From positions 1 through 7,296 of the forward strand of contig JAPLVT010000068.1 in assembly GCA_026396975.1 (NCBI GenBank): a stretch of 7,296 nucleotides of DNA, given 5' to 3'. Shown piece after piece: positions 1 to 6,841 of the stretch; the stretch's first letter is position 1; each line of letters starts with the position of its first letter. The notes under the pieces were generated by a model, which worked only from the letters and a program-made list of their open reading frames with translations, had not been told where the DNA came from and made no database searches. Source of the stretch: Candidatus Iainarchaeum sp. (lineage in GTDB: Archaea > Iainarchaeota > Iainarchaeia > Iainarchaeales > GCA-2688035). The position numbers were made by a program, and so were the translations under genes.

Positions 1-1
1 C

Positions 2-1375
2 GGCCAGTTCAGGGAAAAACTTTTTGACTACCAGTCAAAACTTGCGGAGCTGAAACTGAAGAAACGCCTGCTTGAAGAGGCAAAAGGGAAAAAGCCCGGG
101 GAAACAGATGTCAAAGTGGAAAAAGTCCAGATAACCGCGCAACAAAAGCTGGCACAGGCAGGAAAAGAGGCGGCAGGCGCAGGCGACTATGGAATCAGCA
201 CGAGGGTCGCGAGGGCACTGGAAAAAATCGCGGAAAGAGCGGCAGCAATGCCATCATACACCCCGCCGGTAAAAGGCGCGATGGAAGAAGAAAAGGTCGC
301 GGAAGCGCTTGTGAAGATAGCGGACAGGGCGGTGGGCGCGCAGGGATATGCGGCGCCGCCAAAACCTGCCGGCGAAGAGGAAAAAATGGCGTGGGCAATC
401 GAAAGAATGGCTGAAAAAGTCGCGAGAATACCCGAGTACAAAGCAGGGGCGGGCCAGGCGGCTCCGGCGGCAGAGGCCCCGATAAAAGAGAGAGTAATAG
501 AAAGGATAATAGAGAGGCAGCCGAGAAGCGAAAGGTTTGAGGCGCCGCCAATTGAAGAAAGAGAGGGCGACCAGGGATTCTGGGATGAATGGGCCAAACC
601 AGAACAGCGCGCGCAAAAAGCCGGAAAAGGCAAACCGCAGCCCGGAACACAGCCGCCAAGAGCGCAAGCAGGGCGGGCGCAACAGCAAGCGGGCTGGCCT
701 GCGCAAAGGCCCGCAAGACCGGCGTATGCGCCGCCAAGCGACGGGTGGGGCGCGGAAGAACTGGAAAAACAGCGTGTTGAGAAGCCGCGGTTAAGCGACA
801 GGTTGGAAAAGGCATTGCAAGATAAAGCAGGCGGCAGGGTAGATAAAGGGCAATTGGACAGGCTTGAGGACGAGCTCGCGCAGCTGCTCAAAAAATACAA
901 GGTGCCGGAACGGACGCTTGAATCACAGATACAGTCACTGGACAGCAATAGGCTTGTGGACGATTTCCACAAGCTCATAAACCTGATAGAACTGCAGGAG
1001 GAAACGCGCAGGGAAGAGATGATAAAGCCCGCGCCGGGATTCGAGGAAATGACGATTACCTCGCAGAAAAAAGAAAAAATCGAGACTACGGAAAAAGAGA
1101 TTGTCAAGGCGAAGATTGAAACAGACTTCGACAGGATATTGAACGTCGTGAAATTCAAGGGAGCCGCAGACCTGGACGAGATTGCAAAAGAGCTTGGCAT
1201 GGAAAAAGCGAGAGTGCAGGAATACAGCCGGATACTTGAAGAAAACAAGCTTGTGGAAGTAATATACCCGCCAATCGGCTCGGTAAAGCTCGCTTTCCCG
1301 GGATACCTGCGCTGGAAAGATCAGCAAAAGAAAAAGCAGGAAGAGGAAAAAAAGAAAAAGACAGAAAAGAAATAA
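2..1375 (+). CDS. Unrecognised coiled-coil/low-complexity protein with C-terminal winged-helix-like domain, 5'-partial
   Basis: The reading frame is open from the first bases of the window, so the gene begins upstream. A GTG at 116 is only an internal candidate start; the 38 codons before it are charged and helical and look coding. Numbering from that GTG: residues 27-113 hold three 30-residue repeats; 114-210 are Pro/Ala/Gln/Arg-rich and probably disordered; 220-335 are charged helices, probably coiled coil; 336-397 look like a winged helix-turn-helix (helices around DLDEIAKELGMEKARVQEY and SRILEENKLVEVIYPP); the tail is almost pure Lys/Glu. There is no signal peptide or membrane segment, so it is probably cytoplasmic. 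The stop lies 18 bases before the ATPase start, so co-transcription is very likely. I do not recognise the family. A cytoplasmic adaptor of the secretion ATPase or a regulator are both possible; this is inference from context only. Confidence 0.85.
   Translation, partial: GQFREKLFDYQSKLAELKLKKRLLEEAKGKKPGETDVKVEKVQITAQQKLAQAGKEAAGAGDYGISTRVARALEKIAERAAAMPSYTPPVKGAMEEEKVAEALVKIADRAVGAQGYAAPPKPAGEEEKMAWAIERMAEKVARIPEYKAGAGQAAPAAEAPIKERVIERIIERQPRSERFEAPPIEEREGDQGFWDEWAKPEQRAQKAGKGKPQPGTQPPRAQAGRAQQQAGWPAQRPARPAYAPPSDGWGAEELEKQRVEKPRLSDRLEKALQDKAGGRVDKGQLDRLEDELAQLLKKYKVPERTLESQIQSLDSNRLVDDFHKLINLIELQEETRREEMIKPAPGFEEMTITSQKKEKIETTEKEIVKAKIETDFDRILNVVKFKGAADLDEIAKELGMEKARVQEYSRILEENKLVEVIYPPIGSVKLAFPGYLRWKDQQKKKQEEEKKKKTEKK
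194..454 (+). repeat. Three tandem 30-residue repeats in the first protein
   Basis: Residues 27-56, 57-86 and 87-113 (counted from the GTG at 116) align without gaps. Units 2 and 3 begin EEEKV/EEEKM. All share an amphipathic helix of the form VA-AL-KIA-RA (RVARALEKIAERA, KVAEALVKIADRA, KMAWAIERMAEKV), then a Tyr, and in units 1-2 a Pro pair. The period is exactly 90 bases. The pattern suggests repeated short helices joined by Pro-rich linkers, perhaps repeated docking sites. Confidence 0.8.
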
Positions 1376-1393
1376 TTAAAGAGGATAAAACGA

Positions 1394-2929
1394 ATGGACG
1401 ACGCGGAAAAAATGGCTGACGGCAGCGAAAAAGCGAACGTTGTGGAGACATACAACGTTGACAGCGACGGCGTGCAGATAGAGGTAAACATAATAGACAG
1501 GCCAGAAGCATTCGTAAGGGAATACTTCCTGAATTTTCCCTCCTACGGCGCGGGAACAACAGCGCTGCTCAACAACCTGCGGACCGCAATACTCAGCGAA
1601 ACAGCCATCAGGGCCGAAAAAATGATGGATGCAAAATTCGTCGAAAAAACAAAGCAAAAATTCAGGCAACGGGCAACGGAATTGCTGCAGCGCGAACTGC
1701 CAAGGATGAACGAAGAAACAAAAAACATGCTTATCGGGATACTGCTGAACGAAATGCTCGGGCTCGGGAAAATGGAATTCCTGCTGAACGACGGAAACCT
1801 TGAAGAAATCGTCGTGAACAGCGGAAAAGAGCCGATATGGGTCTACCACAAAAAATACAGCTGGCTGAAGACAAACGTTTCGATCGAAAGCGACGAGGAA
1901 GTGGAGAACTATGCGAGCATAATCGCGAGAAGAGTGGGAAAACAAATAACAATACTCAACCCGCTGTTGGACGCGCACCTCATAACAGGGGACAGGGCAA
2001 ACGCCACTCTCTTCCCGATATCAAGCAAGGGAAACACGATAACAATAAGGCGCTTCAGAAGGGAGCCATGGACAGTGACGGACTTCATAACAAACAACAC
2101 TGTGAGCAAGGAGGCAATGGCGCTAGTATGGCTCTGCATGGAATACGAAATGAACATCATAATAAGCGGCGGAACAGGAAGCGGAAAAACCAGTTTCCTT
2201 AACGTTTGCATGCCTTTCCTGCAGCCAAACCACAGGATACTCTCTATAGAAGATACTAGGGAGTTAACTCTTCCCGACTTTTTGCACTGGGTACCACTCA
2301 CGACAAGAGAGCCGAACTCGGAAGGAAAAGGCGGCGTGACAATGCTCGACCTGCTTGTGAACAGCCTGAGAATGAGACCGGACAGGATAATTGTCGGCGA
2401 AATAAGGCGGCAGCGCGAAGCGGAAGTAATGTTCGAGGCAATGCACACAGGGCACAGTGTTTACACTACATTCCACGCGAACACAGCGGAAGAAACAATA
2501 AGGCGCTTCATAAACCCGCCTGTAAGCATACCCGCGACACTATTGGAGGCAGTCCACCTGAATGTCGTGATGTTCAGGAACAGGCGATTGGGGGTAAGAA
2601 GAATGCTGCAGATAGCGGAATACATCCCGGAAAAAAGGGGAAAGGAAGAGGAAGTAAAGGCAAACATACTGTACAGGTGGAGGGGCACTGACGACAAAAT
2701 AGTCAAGCACAGCGACAGCATCAGGCTTTTCGACGAGCTTGGCATGCACACTGGCATGAGCAGGGCTGAAATAGCGGGCGAACTGCAGAACAAGGAGAAA
2801 ATACTTGAATGGATGATAAAATTCGATGTCCACCGCGTAAGCGATGTGGGCAAGGTAATAGCGCATTACTACCGGGAGCCGGAAACACTCATGCGGGCAG
2901 TGGAAAAAAACCAGAAGCCGCAATTGTAA
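1394..2929 (+). CDS. Type IV filament/secretion ATPase (VirB11/FlaI/TadA family)
   Basis: This 511-residue cytoplasmic ATPase would drive assembly of a type IV pilus or archaellum-like filament, acting as a hexamer beneath the membrane platform. Visible motifs, in order: an N-terminal helical domain with the segment around residues 110-190 typical of the family (LGKMEFLLNDGNLEEIVVN); RRFRREP before the core; Walker A GGTGSGKT at 259-266; Asp box ILSIEDTREL at 282-291; Walker B region RPDRIIVGEIR at 328-338; His box HTGHSVYTTFHANT at 351-364. All key residues are present, so it should be active. The ATG at 1394 follows GAGG (1381-1384) at a 9-base spacing. The length is normal for archaeal members. 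Its neighbours are an unknown coiled-coil protein upstream and two TadC-like platform proteins downstream. Sequence alone does not separate pilus from archaellum use, but no archaellum-specific genes are seen and the split platform favours a pilus. Confidence 0.95.
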   Translation: MDDAEKMADGSEKANVVETYNVDSDGVQIEVNIIDRPEAFVREYFLNFPSYGAGTTALLNNLRTAILSETAIRAEKMMDAKFVEKTKQKFRQRATELLQRELPRMNEETKNMLIGILLNEMLGLGKMEFLLNDGNLEEIVVNSGKEPIWVYHKKYSWLKTNVSIESDEEVENYASIIARRVGKQITILNPLLDAHLITGDRANATLFPISSKGNTITIRRFRREPWTVTDFITNNTVSKEAMALVWLCMEYEMNIIISGGTGSGKTSFLNVCMPFLQPNHRILSIEDTRELTLPDFLHWVPLTTREPNSEGKGGVTMLDLLVNSLRMRPDRIIVGEIRRQREAEVMFEAMHTGHSVYTTFHANTAEETIRRFINPPVSIPATLLEAVHLNVVMFRNRRLGVRRMLQIAEYIPEKRGKEEEVKANILYRWRGTDDKIVKHSDSIRLFDELGMHTGMSRAEIAGELQNKEKILEWMIKFDVHRVSDVGKVIAHYYREPETLMRAVEKNQKPQL

Positions 2930-2994
2930 ATTGGCAGAAAAAGCAAAGCCCGAAAAACCGCGATTATAGTTTTGGAAAATTCACGTGAGCAAAA

Positions 2995-3912
2995 ATGGCC
3001 AAAGTAATCCCTTTTGCCCCGATGCCAGTGGGCGTCCTGAAAAGAATGAGCGCGCCTTTCATGCGATACGGCGCGGGATTCAGCAAAATAATGCCGGGGC
3101 TAAAAAACAAGCTCGAGTCAGCGGGCATCGATGTTGACGAGAGGGAATACGGCGCAATAATGGTCTTCCTCACAATATTCTACTTCGCGTTCTTCACGCT
3201 GCTGTTCTCAATGGTTTTCATAAGAATCGGCCCCATAGAAAGCCTGCCAAAAGAGCTGCAAACAGGCGCGGGACCCATAATCTTGGGGGTAATTGGGGGA
3301 ATTGTCATGGGAATGATGATGTTCGTGCAGATGATAATGTACCCGACAATGCTGGTCAGGAAGAAAGGAAGGGATCTGGAAAGAAACCTTGTTTTTGCGC
3401 TCAGGGCAACGCTTGTGCAATTGAAAAGCGGCGTAAGCCTTTTCGACTGCATGAACACTGTCGCAAAGGGAAACTACGGCGCGGTCAGCAGCGAATTCGG
3501 AAGGGCTGTTGACAAAATGAACACAGGCACGCCTGTGGACGAAACCCTTGAGCAGATGGCGGAAAGAAACCCGAGCCATTTCTTCAGGAAAGCGCTCTGG
3601 CAGATGGTCAACGGCATGAAAGCGGGCGCGGACGTTAGCAGCGTTATGAGCGAAACAGTAGCCTCAATGCTCAGGGAGCAGAAAATCGCGATAAGCAGAT
3701 ATGGTTCCCAGCTGAAGCTGCTCTCGCTGATGTACATGATGATTGGGGTAATAATGCCCGCGCTTGGCCTCACATTTCTCATAGTGCTCGGCTCTTTCCC
3801 GCAGATAAAAATAGACGAGATGATGTTCTGGGCATTATTGGCGCTGATAACTGTAATGCAGTTCATGTACGTGGGAATAATAAAAAGCAGGAGACCGAAC
3901 ATAATCGGGTGA
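2995..3912 (+). CDS. TadC/FlaJ-type membrane platform protein (T2SSF domain), first of two
   Basis: A 305-residue polytopic membrane protein expected to form, with the next gene product, the inner-membrane platform driven by the ATPase. Predicted membrane segments lie near residues 54-77, 93-117, 243-266 and 275-296. The cytoplasmic T2SSF domain between segments 2 and 3 (about 132-240) shows family features such as ERNLVFALRATLVQLKSGVSL and the later NGMKAGADVSSVMSE. A basic amphipathic N-terminus precedes the first segment. The ATG at 2995 is fixed as the earliest start by an in-frame TGA at 2986. Only a weak Shine-Dalgarno (GTGAG, about 2985) is seen. A 65-base gap separates it from the ATPase gene, the largest inside this operon. 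The length matches bacterial TadB/TadC rather than the roughly 550-residue single-chain FlaJ. Confidence 0.92.
   Translation: MAKVIPFAPMPVGVLKRMSAPFMRYGAGFSKIMPGLKNKLESAGIDVDEREYGAIMVFLTIFYFAFFTLLFSMVFIRIGPIESLPKELQTGAGPIILGVIGGIVMGMMMFVQMIMYPTMLVRKKGRDLERNLVFALRATLVQLKSGVSLFDCMNTVAKGNYGAVSSEFGRAVDKMNTGTPVDETLEQMAERNPSHFFRKALWQMVNGMKAGADVSSVMSETVASMLREQKIAISRYGSQLKLLSLMYMMIGVIMPALGLTFLIVLGSFPQIKIDEMMFWALLALITVMQFMYVGIIKSRRPNIIG
3907..3912 (+). promoter_or_regulatory. Shine-Dalgarno overlapping the preceding stop codon
   Basis: GGGTGA contains the TGA stop of the first platform gene and ends 7 bases before the ATG at 3920. It suggests translational coupling, so the two platform subunits would be made in matched amounts. 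Confidence 0.7.
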
Positions 3913-3919
3913 AAAAGAA

Positions 3920-4924
3920 ATGGGATTGTACCAGAGAATAGCGAGCATGCTGCCTGAAAGCATTATAAACGCATTCAGAAGGGAACTCGCTTATGTCGGA
4001 ATATCAGTGGAAGAAAAAAGATTCGTTGGATTCCTGATACTGTTCAGCCTCGCGGTTGCGGCGACAGCAGCAATGTACTTCTACCTTTTCTTCAACGTGC
4101 CAGTAATCGCGACTTTCGGGCTTGTTTTCCTGATATGCTGCGGCGGAACATACTTTTGGATAGACCAGATGGCGGAAGGAAGCGGAAGAAAAATTGATGT
4201 AGTTCTTCCCGACGTGCTGGAGCTGATTGCAAGCAACATAAAAGCAGGGCTGACCACAGAGAGAGCAATTTTCACTTCCGCGCGCCCGGAATTCGGCCTG
4301 CTGAGCACTGAACTAAAAGAAGCGAGCAAGGAAATAATGTCCGGGGAAAGAGTTGACAGCGCGCTGATGGGCGTGCCGGCAAGGATAAAGAGCATTGCGC
4401 TGGAGAGGACAATCTGGCTGTTGGTGCAGGGAATAAAAAGCGGCGGGCAAATAGCCGACCTCCTTATGCAGCTGGGCAGTGACCAGAGAGAGGAAAACGC
4501 GATAAAGGATGAGATTAAGGCAGATATCAGCATGTACATTCTCCTCATTTTCTTCGCGGCAGCGTTCGGGGCGCCACTGCTTTTTGGGATAAGCAGCGTT
4601 ATCGTGGGCATTCTCGCGCAGCAGACCGCATCGATTAGCATAAACCCGGAACAAATGCAGCAATACTCCCAAATGAGCAGCATCGGCAGGTTTTTTGGGG
4701 TGCCAACAGTCGGAATAACTGAAGAGTTTGTGGCATTCTATGCGGCAATAGCGCTTGTGGTAACATCAGTATTCGCCTCTTTCACGATTGGCGCAATAAA
4801 CGCGGGAAGCGAAAAAAGGGGAATGAAATTCATCCCAATAATACTCGGAATATCGCTGTTGCTGTTCTACATGGTAAGAATAGTGCTTGGCGGGCTGCTT
4901 GGAAACATAAGCTCGTTCGTTTAA
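3920..4924 (+). CDS. TadC/FlaJ-type membrane platform protein (T2SSF domain), second of two
   Basis: A 334-residue membrane protein related to the preceding one in layout but clearly different in sequence. Membrane segments are predicted near residues 36-57, 61-80, 205-232, 271-292 and 303-325, one more than its partner. The cytoplasmic T2SSF domain spans about 94-200, with PDVLELIASNIKAGLTTERA at its start and LVQGIKSGGQIADLL later, the usual family pattern. It starts 7 bases after the stop of the first platform gene and is probably translationally coupled to it. The two proteins likely form a heteromeric platform, as TadB/TadC do and as the two membrane proteins of the methanogen Epd pilus cluster probably do. 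It is the last gene of the operon; the next gene runs in the opposite direction. Confidence 0.92.
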   Translation: MGLYQRIASMLPESIINAFRRELAYVGISVEEKRFVGFLILFSLAVAATAAMYFYLFFNVPVIATFGLVFLICCGGTYFWIDQMAEGSGRKIDVVLPDVLELIASNIKAGLTTERAIFTSARPEFGLLSTELKEASKEIMSGERVDSALMGVPARIKSIALERTIWLLVQGIKSGGQIADLLMQLGSDQREENAIKDEIKADISMYILLIFFAAAFGAPLLFGISSVIVGILAQQTASISINPEQMQQYSQMSSIGRFFGVPTVGITEEFVAFYAAIALVVTSVFASFTIGAINAGSEKRGMKFIPIILGISLLLFYMVRIVLGGLLGNISSFV

Positions 4925-4997
4925 CCCAACGGCAGCCGCAATACTGTTTTTGCACCATTCTGCGCATAGCACGCGGCCAGCAGTTTTACCGCAAAAC

Positions 4998-5051
4998 AAA
5001 AAAAATCAGGACAGCTTACGCTGCCGCGTAAGATAAATAAAAGAAAAAAAA
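4998..5051 (-). terminator. Poly-T termination region downstream of the pilin gene
   Basis: Read on the minus strand, two runs of eight T (plus-strand A runs at 5044-5051 and 4998-5005) lie 30-80 bases past the pilin stop, in a T/C-rich stretch. Archaeal RNA polymerase stops at such tracts. A small hairpin lies between them. On the plus strand only a T5 run at 4943-4947 follows the platform gene, so plus-strand termination is less clear. Confidence 0.55.
5015..5032. repeat. Perfect 6-bp inverted repeat with 6-base loop
   Basis: CTTACG (5015-5020) and CGTAAG (5027-5032) flank CTGCCG. It sits in the convergent intergenic region, between the two A/T runs, and could assist termination on either strand. 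The stem is short and could also be chance. Confidence 0.5.
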
Positions 5052-5080
5052 GAAGAAAGGAAATCAAAGGAAAAGCTTGT

Positions 5081-5581
5081 TTATGCGACCTTTCCCTGGC
5101 ATGTGATTACCGCTGATTTGGCGTAGCCGAACTGGTCGTTGTATGTAAACGTATAGCTGCCCAATATTGTAGCTGCTGAAGCTATATCTGCACTGTACTC
5201 TGGCATTATGTACATGTTTCCACCCGAGACTACTGTTGTGATGTCAGTATCCGCGGTTCCTGTAGTACTTGTGCTGATTATTTCTCCAGTTGCCGAAAAG
5301 TTGCCGGTGGCAGCACTAACGTGCACTGTGCCGATTGCGCCCCCGGTGGCATTCTGAATGTTAATCACAGCCGTTGTTGATGCTGGTGTTGTAAGTGCGG
5401 CTCCTGCCAAGATATTTGAACTCTTGAACAGTATCTTTGCCGGGTCGCTGCTGCTGCACACTACTCCGCCTGCCGGGCTGCTTACAATGAAAATAAGCAC
5501 TCCAACAACGATTGCAATGACTATCAGTGCCCACCCATAGGTCATCAGGTATTCCAATGCTGCTTGTCCTCTTTTATTCAT
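5081..5581 (-). CDS. Type IV pilin-like protein with archaeal class III signal peptide
   Basis: A 166-residue secreted protein, the likely filament subunit of the neighbouring machine. The N-terminus MNKRG-QAALEYLMTYGWAL followed by a hydrophobic stretch to about residue 33 is a textbook class III signal. A prepilin peptidase would cut after Gly5, leaving the hydrophobic helix as the filament core. The rest is Ser/Thr/Ala/Gly-rich and beta-like. It has just two cysteines, Cys42 and Cys161, placed to join the start and end of the head domain by a disulfide, and two N-glycosylation sequons, Asn77 (NAT) and Asn94 (NFS). The start at 5581 rather than the upstream ATG at 5656 is chosen from the strong Shine-Dalgarno and because the signal begins there. 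It has its own TATA box. It is convergent with the operon, so filament and machine are expressed separately. A minor pilin or adhesive surface protein is an alternative. Confidence 0.9.
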   Translation of the reverse strand: MNKRGQAALEYLMTYGWALIVIAIVVGVLIFIVSSPAGGVVCSSSDPAKILFKSSNILAGAALTTPASTTAVINIQNATGGAIGTVHVSAATGNFSATGEIISTSTTGTADTDITTVVSGGNMYIMPEYSADIASAATILGSYTFTYNDQFGYAKSAVITCQGKVA

Positions 5582-5586
5582 GCTTT

Positions 5587-5595
5587 CCCTCCTTT
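5587..5595 (-). promoter_or_regulatory. Strong Shine-Dalgarno of the pilin gene
   Basis: AAAGGAGGG on the minus strand lies about 5 bases before the ATG at 5581. It is the best ribosome binding site in the window, fits a highly expressed structural protein, and decides the start against the longer frame from 5656. Confidence 0.85.
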
Positions 5596-5660
5596 CAAGT
5601 TTTTTAAAAATCCCAAAGGCATCAATTTTTTTGCCGCGATTTTTGGAATTTTTCAATTTG

Positions 5661-5668
5661 TATATAAG
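5661..5668 (-). promoter_or_regulatory. TATA box of the pilin gene
   Basis: CTTATATA on the minus strand, preceded by a purine-rich stretch (GGAAAAAC) that could hold a BRE. Transcription would start about 25 bases downstream, near 5638, giving a leader of roughly 55 bases that includes the strong Shine-Dalgarno. It lies between the coaD stop and the pilin gene, so the pilin has its own promoter. Confidence 0.65.
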
Positions 5669-5697
5669 AAGTGTTTTTCCTTTAAAAATCTTTGCTT

Positions 5698-6138
5698 TCA
5701 GGTTTTAGCGAATTTCGCCTTAAGAGCCTTTTTAACGCATGGCGCGACAAAGCACGAAATGTCGCCGCCGAAAGCCGCGATTTCCTTTACAGCCGTGCTG
5801 TTGAGGTAGAAAAACCGCGGGCTCGTCATGACAAAAACAGTCTCTACATGCGGCGCGAGCTTCCTGTTGATTATTGCGCGCTGGAACTCGGCCTGAAAAT
5901 CGCTCAATTCGCGCAGGCCTCTAATGATGATGCGGGCTTTCTTTTTTTTCACATAATCGACAAGCAATCCGCCGAAACAGTCGACCTCAATGCCCTTTAT
6001 TCCTTTGGCGCATTTGTGCAGAAGCGCCACCCTTTCTTCCAGAGAAAAAAGCGGCTCTTTTGCAGGGTTGGTTGTAACGGCGACAACGACGCTGTCGAAA
6101 ATAAGCAGGACGCGTTTTATCACATCCAAGTGCCCCAA
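5698..6138 (-). CDS. coaD: Phosphopantetheine adenylyltransferase, bacterial type (CoaD), N-terminus interrupted
   Basis: CoaD joins 4'-phosphopantetheine and ATP to dephospho-CoA, the next-to-last step of CoA synthesis. This is clearly the bacterial family: GHLDVIKR (HxGH-type motif), NPAKEPLFSLEERVALL, IIRGLRELSDFQAEFQ, NRKLAPHVETVFVMTSP and LNSTAVKEIAAFGGDIS all match. Archaea normally use a different, shorter-motif family (COG1019). The given start is a TTG inside the conserved T-L-G-H motif and is not a believable native start. The frame continues back through G-T-F-D-P-V-T, then meets TAA (6163-6165), then K-K-V-A-I, the usual CoaD beginning. With that part included, the length is about 163, normal for the family. 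As it stands, the conserved Thr of GTFDP is lost and activity is doubtful unless the stop is read through or is a sequence error. It follows coaE on the same strand. Confidence 0.85.
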   Translation of the reverse strand: MGHLDVIKRVLLIFDSVVVAVTTNPAKEPLFSLEERVALLHKCAKGIKGIEVDCFGGLLVDYVKKKKARIIIRGLRELSDFQAEFQRAIINRKLAPHVETVFVMTSPRFFYLNSTAVKEIAAFGGDISCFVAPCVKKALKAKFAKT

Positions 6139-6189
6139 GGTAACAGGGTCAAAAGTTCCTTGTTAAATTGCAACTTTTTTTTCCTGCAA
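6139..6189 (-). pseudogene. coaD: 5' part of coaD separated by an in-frame TAA
   Basis: In the same frame as coaD, reading from a possible TTG at 6189 (or GTG at 6198): M-Q-E-K-K-V-A-I, stop (6163-6165), Q-G-T-F-D-P-V-T, then the main open frame. CoaD proteins usually read KKVAI(Y/F)PGTFDP here, so TAA-CAA stands where TAT-CCA or a similar Tyr/Phe-Pro pair is expected. No ATG is present. The candidate starts lie 13-22 bases after the coaE stop. Confidence 0.75.
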
Positions 6190-6211
6190 GAAAAACACCG
6201 CTTCAAAAAAT

Positions 6212-6829
6212 TCAACGCTTCAATTCCGTGACCAGGCTATTGGCCTGCGCCCGAGTATTGCGCAGGCTGCCGCTGTTATCAATAACAAACAGGGCTTTTT
6301 TAACCTTTTTGCGCCCACGCCTCTCCTGCCCTGAAAAAAACGAAGCGGCTTTTGCGGCCTTTTTGCGCACTGGCAGCTGGCAGCGCAAACGCGCGAGCGC
6401 CATGCTTCTCGAAACGCCTTTTTTTTGCAACCGCCGCAGGCACTGCTTTTTTGGGGCGAAAACAACAATCGCACCATCAAAGCGCTTTTGCCAGCCGGCT
6501 TCGAACAAAAGCGGCACATCGGTTACAACGGCTTTTTTGCCGGCAGCCCTGAATTTGCCCAGCAGGCGCTGCACCTCGCGCCAGACAAGGGGGTGCAATA
6601 AGCGCTGAATCTTTCCCCTTTTTTCGGAGTTTTTGAAAACAATTTCCGCGATTTTTCCCTTTGAATGCGAGCCGAAAACACCCGCAAGCTTTTTTTGCAC
6701 TGCCTTTTTCCCGTAAAGTTCAGCCACAACCGCGTCGCAGTCAATGGTGGCAACGCCTGCTTTGCGCAGCATGCGGAGCACTGTTGTTTTGCCGCTTCCC
6801 ATGCTGCCTGTTAGGGCGATTGAACGCAT
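6212..6829 (-). CDS. coaE: Dephospho-CoA kinase, bacterial type (CoaE)
   Basis: CoaE phosphorylates the 3'-hydroxyl of dephospho-CoA with ATP, completing CoA. In the 205-residue product: P-loop GSMGSGKT at 8-15; substrate-binding DCD at 30-32; LLHPLVW at 77-83; DVPLLFEAGW at 104-113; lid region with RLQKKGVSRSMALARLRCQLP at 133-153; closing FVIDNSGSL at 181-189. Between the lid and that last motif lies a basic insertion of about 15-20 residues (roughly 159-178), not usual in the family. The ATG at 6829 is chosen because the P-loop motif begins at once, as in homologues. The frame stays open upstream to 7138, but that part encodes repeats and has no family similarity. A TATA-like box 26 bases before the ATG and the absence of a Shine-Dalgarno suggest a leaderless mRNA. 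Archaea normally use an unrelated GTP-dependent kinase (DUF359), so transfer from bacteria is likely. Confidence 0.93.
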   Translation of the reverse strand: MRSIALTGSMGSGKTTVLRMLRKAGVATIDCDAVVAELYGKKAVQKKLAGVFGSHSKGKIAEIVFKNSEKRGKIQRLLHPLVWREVQRLLGKFRAAGKKAVVTDVPLLFEAGWQKRFDGAIVVFAPKKQCLRRLQKKGVSRSMALARLRCQLPVRKKAAKAASFFSGQERRGRKKVKKALFVIDNSGSLRNTRAQANSLVTELKR

Positions 6830-6841
6830 GAGGATTGAAGT

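Noticed and set aside
187..1248. Long minus-strand open frame opposite the first gene
   Set aside because: Ser/Cys/Pro-rich antisense shadow produced by the purine-rich, biased codons of the real plus-strand gene.
2932..2970. Short frame after the ATPase stop (LAEKAKPEKPRL) resembling the ATPase tail (VEKNQKPQL)
   Set aside because: Only 12 codons, no proper start or Shine-Dalgarno, and similarity is mostly Lys/Pro-rich composition; at most a trace of a small duplication.
5582..5656. 25-residue N-terminal extension of the pilin
   Set aside because: The strong Shine-Dalgarno and the class III signal both point to 5581; the longer start would also bury the signal and sit close to the expected transcription start.
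5692..6231. Plus-strand open frame of 179 codons over coaD
   Set aside because: Antisense to a clearly recognisable coaD and without family motifs.
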